64,000 nucleotides of DNA from Marixanthomonas ophiurae (GTDB taxonomy: Bacteria > Bacteroidota > Bacteroidia > Flavobacteriales > Flavobacteriaceae), in NCBI RefSeq assembly GCF_003413745.1, contig NZ_QVID01000002.1, forward strand, positions 620,001-684,000, given 5' to 3'. Below are positions 15,314 through 23,099 of this stretch, piece by piece. A program made the position numbers and the translations under genes. Numbering within the stretch: the first letter of the stretch is position 1; each line of letters starts with the position of its first letter. The notes under the pieces were generated by a model. The model was not told the origin of the DNA, ran no database searches, and saw only the letters and a list, made by a program, of their open reading frames with translations.

Positions 15314-15385
15314 TTATAGGAAAAGATACAAACAAAAAGAAACCAATAAAAAAACTGACTTTAGTGTATTTGGTTATTAAAAGAA

Positions 15386-15474
15386 ATTAACCGCTTATAT
15401 ATGTACAAACAGGATAAAAAATAAAACTACCTACTTTTAGGTATTTTAAAACTTGGTGGCTTTGTGTATTTTTA
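15386..15474 (+). promoter_or_regulatory. Regulatory block A with TACCTA-N4-TAGGTA palindrome
   Basis: An 89-bp stretch from ATTAACCGC to GTGTATTTTT that is repeated with few changes at 16104-16191. It contains the perfect inverted repeat TACCTACTTTTAGGTA at 15428-15443, then a TTTG-containing promoter-like segment (GGTGGCTTTGTGTAT), 22 bp before the small gene at 15497. Confidence 0.55.
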
Positions 15475-15496
15475 AAAAATAAATTAAACTTGAAAG

Positions 15497-15631
15497 ATGA
15501 AAAACAAAGAAAAAAAGCTGCCAAAAAACCCAAAATGGGATTTTGGCCATCGAACCGTAATATATAGAGACCCTACCGAAAAACAAGAAATTGAAAAGGA
15601 AAATAAAAAGGACTTACCATCTAAAAAATGA
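15497..15631 (+). CDS. Small basic protein, 44 residues, translationally coupled to the next gene
   Basis: ATG at 15497 encodes MKNKEKKLPKNPKWDFGHRT followed by VIYRDPTEKQEIEKENKKDLPSKK. Its stop overlaps the next start as ATGA (15628-15631), the classical arrangement for translational coupling. It lies just downstream of regulatory block A, which is also copied in front of 16242. No hydrophobic segment, highly charged, no family recognised. The overlap and the promoter placement make it more likely to be real than chance, although 44 codons is short. Confidence 0.55.
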   Translation: MKNKEKKLPKNPKWDFGHRTVIYRDPTEKQEIEKENKKDLPSKK

Positions 15632-16083
15632 AATTACAGCCATTGCGTGTTTTTCTAATAGGGTTGATAACAGTATTACCATACAATTTACTGGCGCAAG
15701 ATACCCAAAATACAGCTTCTTGGGAAGAAACGGTTTCATATATACAAGAAAATATCAATCTATTGAGTAATAAACAGGAAACTGTAAAGGCTACAGAGCA
15801 TACCTTGGTTAAAACCGAAATAATGGAAAATGAAGTATATACCTTCACCATACTTTTTAAAGAATTAAGACTTGTAGAAATTACCGATTCAATATGTGAT
15901 TCGTGTAGTTGGGGGTTGGTTGTAGTTACCGATACTGACAAAATTAAACTTTCAATAGATAATAAAAACTATATTCATACCCATAATTACATTAGTCTTG
16001 ATTATTATCCAACAACGATTTCTGAAGATCAACTAGCCGTTGTTAAAGCTTTACAACACCTAAGCTTTTTGGCTTCAAGATAA
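15628..16083 (+). CDS. Exported protein of unknown function
   Basis: 151 residues with a signal peptide (MKLQPLRVFLIGLITVLPYN, cleavage after LLAQ). The mature part is mixed alpha/beta, with SWEETVSYIQENINLLSN as a first helix, a central pair of strands (YTFTILFKELRLVEI) and a CDSC motif near residue 92. I do not recognise a family. Overlaps the 44-residue upstream gene by 4 bp, so the two share a message and probably a job at the cell envelope. An ordered series of similar small exported proteins follows to 20204. Confidence 0.7.
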   Translation: MKLQPLRVFLIGLITVLPYNLLAQDTQNTASWEETVSYIQENINLLSNKQETVKATEHTLVKTEIMENEVYTFTILFKELRLVEITDSICDSCSWGLVVVTDTDKIKLSIDNKNYIHTHNYISLDYYPTTISEDQLAVVKALQHLSFLASR

Positions 16084-16103
16084 GCGCCTTATAGTTAAAA
16101 GTA

Positions 16104-16191
16104 ATTAACCGCCTGTATATATACATACAGGATAAAAAATAAAACTACCTACTTTTAGGTATTTTTAAACTTGCTGACTTTGTATATTTTG
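16104..16191 (+). promoter_or_regulatory. Regulatory block B, copy of block A
   Basis: Near-copy of 15386-15474, with the same palindrome TACCTACTTTTAGGTA at 16146-16161 and the same downstream spacing to a TTTG promoter-like segment (CTGACTTTGTATATTTTG). It leads to the Skp-like gene at 16242. Confidence 0.55.
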
Positions 16192-16241
16192 AAAATAATA
16201 AAATAATTTTTTAAATAACCTTTACATTAAAATCCTTGGAG

Positions 16242-16805
16242 ATGAGAAACACAAAAATGAGAGCTATAATATTAGTATTGGGTTTAACCCTTTATTTACC
16301 TAACATTATAAAAGCACAGAATAGTATTGCTAAAATTAATATGAATCAACTATTTGAGGAACATCCTGAGAAAGCTGAATATATTAATGAACTCAATGAA
16401 TTAAAAAATGAATATCAACAAGATATCGAAGAAATGACTAACGAATTAGTGAAAACTATTAATAAATACGATGATGAGGCTGATTTACAATCAAACGAGA
16501 CAAATGCACAAAGAGTAAAAGAAATTCAAGGTGAAAGGGATAAAATTAATAAATATCGTGAAGATGCACTTGAGGATGTAAGGGATCAAGAAACTTATAT
16601 AAATAAAAAAATAAGTGATGACATACGCTCTGCTGTTTCAAATGTTGCTAAAAAACAAAACTTAGATTTTGTTATAGACTCATCATCAGAATACAATATA
16701 ATAAATGCAGATTGTAAAAATATTGTTAATGATGTAAAAGAAGAGTTAATAAAGGTAGCCGCTGAAAGAAATAAGCGTACCAAAGATATTCTAGGTGGAT
16801 GGTAG
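16242..16805 (+). CDS. OmpH/Skp-like periplasmic chaperone
   Basis: 187 residues from the ATG at 16242; a TTG two codons upstream and an ATG at 16257 are alternatives. A signal peptide ends near IIKAQ. The mature protein starts with the family's IAKINMNQLFEEHPE strand, then a long coiled-coil (residues 40-130: QQDIEEMTNELVKTIN, QRVKEIQGERDKIN) and closes with VAKKQNLDFVIDSSSEYNIINA, the C-terminal strand of OmpH. This matches Skp in size and layout. Skp proteins hold unfolded outer-membrane proteins in the periplasm. This is probably an extra paralogue, since housekeeping skp usually sits next to bamA. Expressed from regulatory block B. Confidence 0.8.
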   Translation: MRNTKMRAIILVLGLTLYLPNIIKAQNSIAKINMNQLFEEHPEKAEYINELNELKNEYQQDIEEMTNELVKTINKYDDEADLQSNETNAQRVKEIQGERDKINKYREDALEDVRDQETYINKKISDDIRSAVSNVAKKQNLDFVIDSSSEYNIINADCKNIVNDVKEELIKVAAERNKRTKDILGGW

Positions 16806-16942
16806 TTGGGCAAGAAATTTTGAGAGCATACTGTGTAGGCTAACTTAGAAGATAGCAGGGAAAATTTAGAAATTCCTCTTTCCCTCTTTTTCAGCCTCAC
16901 TATTTTATACAGAGCCTTTGTAACACATTTAAAACAACCAAA

Positions 16943-17971
16943 ATGAAACAAATTCTTAAACGTATGTTTTTCCTCTTTTTATTTACAGTGACAAGCTGTA
17001 TATATGCACAAACTGAAATAAATACAGCGGTTCTTAAAAAAACAATTAAACCTTCTGATATATTGGTTGTTCAATATTATGATAGTAATTGTAGTGCTTG
17101 TAAGCTTGCAAAACCTATGTACAAGAAACTTGCAAACAACTATTCCGGTGAAGTGTCCTTCCTGCAAATTGATATATCAAAATCCAATGTGGATTACGGG
17201 GTAAAGGTAACCCCGACCTACCAGATTATCGCCGGTGCGGGAAATTTGGAAACCCTGGAAGGAAATCCCGGAATGTATTATTTGGATTATATAATAGGTG
17301 CAACGGTAAAAAAAAGAAATGAAAGTGGACTTTCTACCGGGAATATAAAGACAACGCTTAGCGATTTAATTGGGCTAAACGGTGAAAACACTCCTTCAAA
17401 CAAAAAATTACTTTTAGAAATAAACGGGGGTTTTGAAGACCCTGGACCGCCGGATGCCTTTCAGATATTCGATTTTTGTGAGCAGTTAAGAGATGAAAAA
17501 AATGTATTTGGATTTCATACTGAAAAAATTTTTATTAATTACTTAGATGATAAAATACTTGGGATTAAATCTGTTGCTAGTGATAAAACGATTAATGATC
17601 AACCCTATATAGGGTATTTAAAAAAACACTTGCACACGTTAAAGTGTGATACTCGAGTAATATCAGCGCTCTCCATGAGAGAGACGAGTTCATTTTTTAA
17701 ACACATAGTTGATATTGGTAGAACAGATTATTTTAATAAGTTTTATTTAGGTAGGTGTGATAAAAATGTTAATGGACTAAAGCCTAAGCTTGATGTTAAT
17801 CAGTATGAACTTATTGATGAAGAAAAAGAAACATTATTAGATTTTGTTATCAAGAATATAGAGTATCGTAAAAAATTTGCTAATACGTTAAGCGAAACTT
17901 CAGATGATTTAATAAAACTCCAATCTGATTTAATAAAATACTGTGATGCAAAGAAAGGTTCTGAACTGTAG
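16943..17971 (+). CDS. Exported thioredoxin-fold protein with a long unassigned C-terminal domain
   Basis: 342 residues. The signal sequence carries VTSC at residues 15-18, a possible lipobox, though cleavage after IYAQ is also possible. Thioredoxin fold at about 25-115: ILVVQYYDSNCSACK with the redox pair Cys50 and Cys53 (CSAC instead of CGPC) and the cis-proline Pro91 (VTPTYQ). From about 150 on there is a second domain (LLLEINGGFEDPGPPDAFQIF...) that I do not recognise. GC rises between about 17150 and 17300, a patch unlike its surroundings. Likely an envelope thiol oxidoreductase or holdase; partner unknown. Confidence 0.7.
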   Translation: MKQILKRMFFLFLFTVTSCIYAQTEINTAVLKKTIKPSDILVVQYYDSNCSACKLAKPMYKKLANNYSGEVSFLQIDISKSNVDYGVKVTPTYQIIAGAGNLETLEGNPGMYYLDYIIGATVKKRNESGLSTGNIKTTLSDLIGLNGENTPSNKKLLLEINGGFEDPGPPDAFQIFDFCEQLRDEKNVFGFHTEKIFINYLDDKILGIKSVASDKTINDQPYIGYLKKHLHTLKCDTRVISALSMRETSSFFKHIVDIGRTDYFNKFYLGRCDKNVNGLKPKLDVNQYELIDEEKETLLDFVIKNIEYRKKFANTLSETSDDLIKLQSDLIKYCDAKKGSEL

Positions 17972-18047
17972 ATAATTAAAACTGTGTAGAACATCGGGTA
18001 GTAATACGAAAAACCTTACTTGGTCTAAAGTTTCGGTAAATTTGGCT

Positions 18048-18659
18048 ATGAACATGATTGAAAGATTAAAAATAGATTATAGCGCAACTGCTCCAACTGA
18101 TCAAGAAATTGCTCAAATGTGGCTTGATATGGAAATCACTGAGTTAAACGAATGGAGCAAATATGCGTTAGAATTGAAAGATAAGTTTTCAGAAACGCAT
18201 TGTATGGGCGGAATTCAATTACACAAGTATCAAGTTTCAGATAGCACTTGTTTACAGTGGTTTGCGTCTCGAAACAGATTGAGCAATATATCCTTTGTCA
18301 AAAATATTTTTAGCCGACCCGAATTACAAGGCTATAGAAATGATTTAGGTATAAAAGATAACAGGCCTGCCTGTCAGGAAATACATGGGTATAGTGATAT
18401 TTTCGATTTGACTGGAATTATATCCAGAATACTCAATCAAGGTGGTGCTTATAGAAACCTAGAGGCTAAAGACGCTTGGGAATCGGCAATGAATTTTGTG
18501 AATCAAGAGTTTGAAAATAGATTTGATGAAGTCAATAGATATAGATATATCCTGCAAGGTTCAAAATGGTTCTATGACATTGCCTGGGATTATTCAACAT
18601 TGTTGTTTGACAAAAGAAAAAATCAAATACTTATCATGGATATAACTGATGTGGATTAA
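18048..18659 (+). CDS. Cytoplasmic protein of unknown function
   Basis: 203 residues from ATG 18048; a TTG at 18042 and an ATG at 18054 are possible alternatives. There is no signal peptide, unlike its neighbours. The N-terminal IDYSATAPTDQEIAQMWLDMEITELNEWSKY is helical; the rest is mixed, with QEIHGYSDIFDLTGIISRIL and a C-terminal WFYDIAWDYSTLLFDKRKNQILIMDITD. The closing strand followed by an acidic end is reminiscent of some immunity proteins, but I cannot place it in a family. Its stop overlaps the region just before the TonB-like gene. Confidence 0.55.
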   Translation: MNMIERLKIDYSATAPTDQEIAQMWLDMEITELNEWSKYALELKDKFSETHCMGGIQLHKYQVSDSTCLQWFASRNRLSNISFVKNIFSRPELQGYRNDLGIKDNRPACQEIHGYSDIFDLTGIISRILNQGGAYRNLEAKDAWESAMNFVNQEFENRFDEVNRYRYILQGSKWFYDIAWDYSTLLFDKRKNQILIMDITDVD

Positions 18660-18663
18660 AAAA

Positions 18664-19083
18664 ATGACAAAACAATTACTATTCCTTCTACTATTGTTGA
18701 CAAGCACTATTGTGGTTTCCCAAGAACAATTTGCAAGAGTATCAGACTCCATTAATAACCTTACTTCTGAAAATATAGACAAAGCGGTTACGCAACTAGG
18801 TTTAAAACCTGGGGAGACGGTGAAGATATTTGCTATGTTTTCGGTAGATACCGATGGAAGTATTGTTGATGTAAAAGCACGATCTGTCCACCCTGCTTTT
18901 GAAGAAGAAGCGATACGCATTATACAAAAACTACCGACTATGGAGCCAGCAGTAGTAGATGGAAAAGCTATAAAACAAAAGTATTCGTTACCTATACTCT
19001 ATAAAATTGAAACGGTACAAGAAAGAAAAAAGAGAGAGCGAAGAGAATATAGGAAATTAAAAAGAAAACAACGTAAAAATTAA
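18664..19083 (+). CDS. Exported TonB C-terminal domain protein
   Basis: 139 residues from ATG 18664, chosen over the ATG at 18649 because it puts the signal peptide (MTKQLLFLLLLLTSTIVVSQ) at the very start. Then KIFAMFSVDTDGSIVDVKARSVHPAFEEEAIRIIQKLPTMEPAVVDGKAIKQKYSLPI is a clear TonB C-terminal fold (PF03544). The tail is very basic (RKKRERREYRKLKRKQRKN). It lacks the N-terminal anchor and proline linker of a true energy transducer. So it is a free periplasmic TonB-C domain, a common flavobacterial type whose role is unclear. Starts 4 bp after the previous stop. Confidence 0.8.
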   Translation: MTKQLLFLLLLLTSTIVVSQEQFARVSDSINNLTSENIDKAVTQLGLKPGETVKIFAMFSVDTDGSIVDVKARSVHPAFEEEAIRIIQKLPTMEPAVVDGKAIKQKYSLPILYKIETVQERKKRERREYRKLKRKQRKN

Positions 19084-19183
19084 AGAAGTTTGCATACCTA
19101 TATTTTAAAAAGTAGCAAAGCTCATCATGATAGCTTTTACGTTACAATATATCTACATTTCTTCTTATATTGATAGCGTTACG

Positions 19184-19197
19184 TGTTTACGTAAACA
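19184..19197. promoter_or_regulatory. Perfect 14-bp palindrome TGTTTACGTAAACA
   Basis: A fully symmetrical site 35 bp before the gene at 19232. It has the size and symmetry of a binding site for a dimeric regulator. No -7 box is clear nearby and no second copy was seen in the window. Confidence 0.4.
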
Positions 19198-19231
19198 ATT
19201 GCTTATTAAAAATTATTAAACCCCATTAAAA

Positions 19232-19672
19232 ATGAACAAATCACTACTGTTTTTTTTAGTATGTTTAGTTATCAGTACGATGGCTTACAGTCAAGACTGT
19301 CCAGAACCAACAGAAGAAAAGTATATAAATGTATTGGGCTTTTCTTTCACCGATGAATATGTGGAATGCCCCGTAATTATAGAGGCTGAATACTTAAAAG
19401 TGGGGTACTTAAAAAAGTATAATAAGCCACGTAAATTCAAGAAGAAGTTTTACTTTCAGTGTCTACCTATAGGGGGTAAACTTAAACCTGCTCCTATTAC
19501 TAACGAAATGAGTGGTGACATATTTGTTATTGACAAAGAAATGGCTCATATGGTAGTTGGCTTAGAAAAAGGAGATAAAATTAAAGTGACTGGAACAAAA
19601 TTTATACATACCTATTTCGGAAAGGAGTTATCTACTTTTTTTAACGTACAACATGTGGAAAAAGTGGAGTAA
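19232..19672 (+). CDS. Exported protein of unknown function
   Basis: 146 residues. Signal peptide MNKSLLFFLVCLVISTMAYS, cleaved before QDCPEP. The mature protein is beta-rich, with three cysteines (DCPEP, VECPVI, FQCLPI). The end, VVGLEKGDKIKVTGTKFIHTYFGKELSTFFNVQHVEKVE, has the look of an OB-like barrel: a KGDKIKVTG turn followed by strands. No family can be named. A perfect palindrome lies just upstream, so its expression may be separately controlled. Confidence 0.6.
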   Translation: MNKSLLFFLVCLVISTMAYSQDCPEPTEEKYINVLGFSFTDEYVECPVIIEAEYLKVGYLKKYNKPRKFKKKFYFQCLPIGGKLKPAPITNEMSGDIFVIDKEMAHMVVGLEKGDKIKVTGTKFIHTYFGKELSTFFNVQHVEKVE

Positions 19673-19769
19673 ACTTATTTATAACTTATACGAACATACG
19701 CTATAAGAAAGTTAATAATTAAAACAATCTTAAATATATACATTGAATTTTGAATTAAATTTTTAAATC

Positions 19770-20204
19770 ATGAAACCAATTACTTTACTGTTAACTATTC
19801 TTGTTTTAGTATCGTGTAATAAAGATGATGAAAACACTTCAACTGATAGAAATTTTAAGTTTGAGTTCACCGCTGCAAGTGGCTGGACACTTGTAAATGA
19901 ACAGGGAGAAGATACGTATGTAGGGTATTACCAAAAAGAAGACTATAAAATAAATTTCGACTATGGTAGGTTGGCATTTGATAAAATTGACAGTATTTAT
20001 AATACATCAGATTTACTCTATTATGAAGAATTGATAATAGATGGAAGTAGAGCAAAGATTACTAAAGAGGACAGGATAGATGGCATACGTTTATCGGCAT
20101 ATATTGACAAAGGAGACGGAGAAAATAAAAACAGGATTTATACCTTTAATACATCAAACGACCAAATATTTATTAATATGGTTAAGAGTCATAAATTTAA
20201 ATAA
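19770..20204 (+). CDS. Lipoprotein of unknown function
   Basis: 144 residues. MKPITLLLTILVLVSCNKDD has a clear lipobox (LVSC, Cys16) followed by an acidic stretch, as in many Bacteroidota lipoproteins exported to the surface. The mature domain (FKFEFTAASGWTLVNEQGEDTYVGYYQKEDYKINFDYG) is beta-rich and ends IFINMVKSHKFK. It resembles small lipocalin-like or PsbP-like folds only in general outline. I infer a surface or periplasmic binding role without evidence for the ligand. Confidence 0.65.
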   Translation: MKPITLLLTILVLVSCNKDDENTSTDRNFKFEFTAASGWTLVNEQGEDTYVGYYQKEDYKINFDYGRLAFDKIDSIYNTSDLLYYEELIIDGSRAKITKEDRIDGIRLSAYIDKGDGENKNRIYTFNTSNDQIFINMVKSHKFK

Positions 20205-20275
20205 AAGCCATAATACTACAACATATTTCATAGTAGGATTTGATGTTTAGCACGAACAAACGAAAAAACAATTGA

Positions 20276-20653
20276 ATGGGATTATTTAATAAACTACTAG
20301 GAAACGCCAGTGCGGTTGATCCTGAAAAGCTAAAAGAAAAATACGGGCGATTACTAGTTGCCAATGAACAAATTGAGCTTGGCTTTAAACTGTTTAGGGA
20401 TACGTTTATGTTTACTGATAAACGCTTAATATTAATAGATGTACAAGGCCTTACAGGGAGTAAAATTGAGTATAAGTCGATGCCCTATAAAAGTATTTCA
20501 AGGTTTTCCTTAGAAACTTCTGGCACGTTTGATCTGGATGCGGAGTTAAAAATATGGATATCAAGCGAAAACACGCCTTCGGTAAGTAAAAAGTTCAACA
20601 AAAAGATTGATGTGTACGAGGTACAACAATACCTAGCAGAAAAGGTAATGTAA
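20276..20653 (+). CDS. Bacterial PH-domain protein
   Basis: 125 residues, no signal peptide. After a short helix (MGLFNKLLGNAS), the pattern LLVANEQIELGFKLFRDTFMFTDKRLILIDVQGLTGSKIEYKSMPYKSISRFSLETSGTFDLDAELKIWI is the bacterial pleckstrin-homology domain (bPH_1, YvbH-like): a short DKRLILID strand and an SIEYKSIPY-type strand with a C-terminal helix (VYEVQQYLAEKV). Length equals the family's single-domain members. Function is unknown; members often sit near envelope-stress genes. No operon partner on the same strand follows. Confidence 0.85.
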   Translation: MGLFNKLLGNASAVDPEKLKEKYGRLLVANEQIELGFKLFRDTFMFTDKRLILIDVQGLTGSKIEYKSMPYKSISRFSLETSGTFDLDAELKIWISSENTPSVSKKFNKKIDVYEVQQYLAEKVM

Positions 20654-20685
20654 CCCTAATGCGTGTTTAATGTTTCTACAAGACA

Positions 20686-21813
20686 TTAAAATTCAATCAC
20701 ATCACTCTCTGCGGGTAATACGTTATTAAATTCTTCATTTTTAGTAGGGGTAAAAGGTGTTAACGGTGGTTCATCTAAGTACCCCGGCGGTAATTGCCCT
20801 AGCTTTTTAAACTGGGAAAAAGCGTACGGAAGGCTTTCAAAATAGAGTCCGTCCTCATACTTTTGTATTTTCTTGCCCTCTGGGTTGGTAAGTACATGCA
20901 TATGTAAATGTGGCGCTGACGAGTTTCCAGAATTTCCTAAACGGCCTAATTCCTGCCCCGTGGTTACTACATCGCCCTTTTGTACTACAATAGAATTAGG
21001 TATTAAATGACAATACGTGCCAATGGATCCATCGGGATGTTCTATGTATATCACATTACCGGTAACGTTATCGGCCGTGATGGGGTAGTCTAATTCCCCT
21101 GGGGTTTGATGATCGGGGATGGTGTTTTCAGTAAAGAGAACTGTTCCGCCCTCGGCAGCCAATATGGGGAGATTATAGCAGTACCAATCTTCAAGTTTTA
21201 AACCATCGTTTTTATATGGGAGTCCGTTTTTAATTTCGGCATAATCTATAGCATATCGCTGTGGATTGTTTCCTATAACGTATCCATCTTGTTCAGGATC
21301 ATAAATAGGTTCAGGGTAAGGAAATATCGCTCTTGTGTGGTACGAAGTACTGCCTGGAGCACCTTCCGCAAGCCACATACCTTGAGGGACGGGAAAGGCT
21401 ATGTTTTTGGCATCGGGATACTGTTCGCTAATAGGTAAGGTAACGTTTTCTACCAGATTAGTACCATCATTGTTCGTATAGTAAAATTGATGGGTTAGTT
21501 GTTCTTTATCCCACCCCGTTTCAGGATAAGCTAACCAAATGCTTGCCAAATGCAGATCATCTTTGGTTATAAAATCGGTATAGGTCTGTATCAATTCACC
21601 ATTATAAAGAACTTCTACTTTGTTTAAATCAGGAGCCTTAATGTGCAGCTCGTATACTAACCAACTACCCTCGGTATTATCCACTTTCACGGGGCTTGTG
21701 GGTAAGGCAACATAAAATGTTTGTTGATTATTTGTTGTCGTGTCGTCTGCTTTACACGAATAGGTAAATATAAATAGGCTTATAAGTATTATTTTTAGGT
21801 ATTGTAAACGCAT
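20686..21813 (-). CDS. M23 (LytM)-family lipoprotein, possibly without catalytic zinc site
   Basis: 375 residues. FTYSC at 16-20 marks a lipoprotein. Residues 30-125 form a beta-sandwich (VYELHIKAPDLNKVEVLYNG). The M23 fold runs from about 180 to 310: GNNPQRYAIDY, AAEGGTV, GNVIYIEHPDGSIGTYCHL (His269), GQELGRLGNSGNSSAPHLHMHV (His302, His304). In active LytM enzymes the first motif is HxxxD; here the histidine position is Arg186, with Asp190 kept. So it may bind peptidoglycan without cutting, or use another ligand. It is convergent with the PH-domain gene and has its own promoter region toward 21969. Confidence 0.8.
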   Translation of the reverse strand: MRLQYLKIILISLFIFTYSCKADDTTTNNQQTFYVALPTSPVKVDNTEGSWLVYELHIKAPDLNKVEVLYNGELIQTYTDFITKDDLHLASIWLAYPETGWDKEQLTHQFYYTNNDGTNLVENVTLPISEQYPDAKNIAFPVPQGMWLAEGAPGSTSYHTRAIFPYPEPIYDPEQDGYVIGNNPQRYAIDYAEIKNGLPYKNDGLKLEDWYCYNLPILAAEGGTVLFTENTIPDHQTPGELDYPITADNVTGNVIYIEHPDGSIGTYCHLIPNSIVVQKGDVVTTGQELGRLGNSGNSSAPHLHMHVLTNPEGKKIQKYEDGLYFESLPYAFSQFKKLGQLPPGYLDEPPLTPFTPTKNEEFNNVLPAESDVIEF

Positions 21814-21918
21814 GGAACCTGTTTAATAGATGGGTGTACCAGTTAGTATTAAGAGTAAATATAGAAAATAATTACAACTTGATACGATGGCGATATTTTA
21901 GAAACAAAGTGTTTTAGG

Positions 21919-21926
21919 TATATTTG
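21919..21926 (+). promoter_or_regulatory. -7 box of the GNAT gene
   Basis: TATATTTG, perfect TAnnTTTG, 42 bp before the ATG at 21969. No good TTTG lies at the expected -33 distance. Confidence 0.45.
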
Positions 21927-21968
21927 ATAAAGAACTTTATTAAGTAAAGTTTTATATACAATAAGCTA

Positions 21969-22493
21969 ATGAATTACAAAACCTTTGAAACCAAACGGTT
22001 GCTGTTACGCCCCACCAATCCACAAGATGCCGATTTAATCTTCAGGCTATTAAATACTCCAAAATGGTTGGCTTATATAGGCGATAGAAACGTAAATTCC
22101 ATTGAAGATGCCGAAGCATATATTACTAATAAAATGACACCACAATTAGAGCGTCTCGGCTACGGGAACTATACTGTAATACGAAAAGAAGATGGTAGCA
22201 AGTTAGGGTCTTGTGGTATTTATGATAGAGAAGGAGTAGAAGGTGTTGATATTGGCTTTGCTTTACTTCCTGAGTTTGAAAAGAAAGGATATGGCCTTGA
22301 AGCAGCCACTAGAATAAAAGAAGCCGCTTTTTCTGAATTTGGCATCAATAATATGCAGGCATATACTTCAAAAAAGAACATTAGCTCCCAAAGACTTTTA
22401 GAAAAATTAGGTCTAAAACAAACCGGAACTACATTTCTACCTAATGATGAGGAGGAACTTTTTGTATATAGTATATCTAATACAAAATTGTAG
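21969..22493 (+). CDS. GNAT acetyltransferase (RimJ/RimL type)
   Basis: 174 residues. Opening FETKRLLLRPTNPQDADLIFRLLNTPKWLAYIGDRNV, then VIRKEDGSKLGSCGIYDREGVEGVDIGFALLPEFEKKGYGLEAATRIKEAAFSEFGINNMQAYTSKKNISSQRLLEKLGLKQTGT. All elements of the Acetyltransf_3 family are present, including the acetyl-CoA binding loop KKGYGLEA and the NISSQRLLEKLGL helix. RimL-type members acetylate ribosomal proteins, small amines or antibiotics; the substrate cannot be told from sequence. Single gene with its own -7 box, length normal. Confidence 0.9.
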   Translation: MNYKTFETKRLLLRPTNPQDADLIFRLLNTPKWLAYIGDRNVNSIEDAEAYITNKMTPQLERLGYGNYTVIRKEDGSKLGSCGIYDREGVEGVDIGFALLPEFEKKGYGLEAATRIKEAAFSEFGINNMQAYTSKKNISSQRLLEKLGLKQTGTTFLPNDEEELFVYSISNTKL

Positions 22494-22543
22494 GAGGTTA
22501 TAATCCATAAAATCCTAAATCTTATTTAAAATAGACTATATAT

Positions 22544-22588
22544 GTAACTAGTTACGTATATAGTTTGTATATTTGCGTAACTGGTAAC
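22544..22588 (+). promoter_or_regulatory. Promoter of marR-type gene bracketed by two GTAAC operators
   Basis: GTAACTAGTTAC at 22544-22555 is a perfect palindrome and GTAACTGGTAAC at 22577-22588 is a related half-symmetrical site. Between them TATATTTG (22568-22575) is a perfect -7 box. One site covers the -33 area and the other the expected transcription start, an arrangement that fits repression by the MarR protein encoded at 22601. Confidence 0.65.
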
Positions 22589-22600
22589 GTACTTTTACTT

Positions 22601-23083
22601 ATGGAAGAAGATTTTTTAATAGAAATGGGCTATCCTGGCTTAACCGCAAGGTTAAAAAGGTTAAGTGATTTGTTTGTTTATCAAACCAAAGAGTTTTATA
22701 AAGAGCATAATTTGGATATAGAACCCAATTGGCATATGATCTTTTTAATTCTAAAAAAACATAACCAATTAACTGTAATGGAAATTTCAGAATTACTACA
22801 TCTATCCCATCCGGCTATTGTAAAGTTGATTAATAAAATGAAGAAAAAGGGATATATAGATTCAGTTAAAGACAAAAATGATTATCGAAAATATCAATTA
22901 ACATTATCAAAAAAAGCCAAAGAAAGATTACCTGTTTTAGAAGCGTATTGGTCAGCTGGAGAGCAAGCTCTTGAAGAGTTATTAGAAGGAAACTTAAAGT
23001 TATTAGAACAACTTAGTATTGTTGAAAAGAATATTGAAGATTCAGATTTTAAAACTAGAATGGAACAATTACTAAACAAATAA
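22601..23083 (+). CDS. MarR-family transcriptional regulator
   Basis: 160 residues from the ATG at 22601; an ATG at 22565 would place the start inside the promoter and is rejected. Winged helix at about 50-115: WHMIFLILKKHNQLTVMEISELLHLSHPAIVKLINKMKKKGYIDSVKDKNDYRKYQLTLSKKAKE, with a clear recognition helix (SHPAIVKLINKM) and a wing (DKNDYRKYQL). Helices on both ends form the dimer. MarR proteins usually repress their own gene; the twin GTAAC palindromes around its -7 box support that. The membrane protein 17 bp downstream is probably co-transcribed. Ligand unknown. Confidence 0.88.
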   Translation: MEEDFLIEMGYPGLTARLKRLSDLFVYQTKEFYKEHNLDIEPNWHMIFLILKKHNQLTVMEISELLHLSHPAIVKLINKMKKKGYIDSVKDKNDYRKYQLTLSKKAKERLPVLEAYWSAGEQALEELLEGNLKLLEQLSIVEKNIEDSDFKTRMEQLLNK

Positions 23084-23099
23084 TGTTAAACGTCTTATT

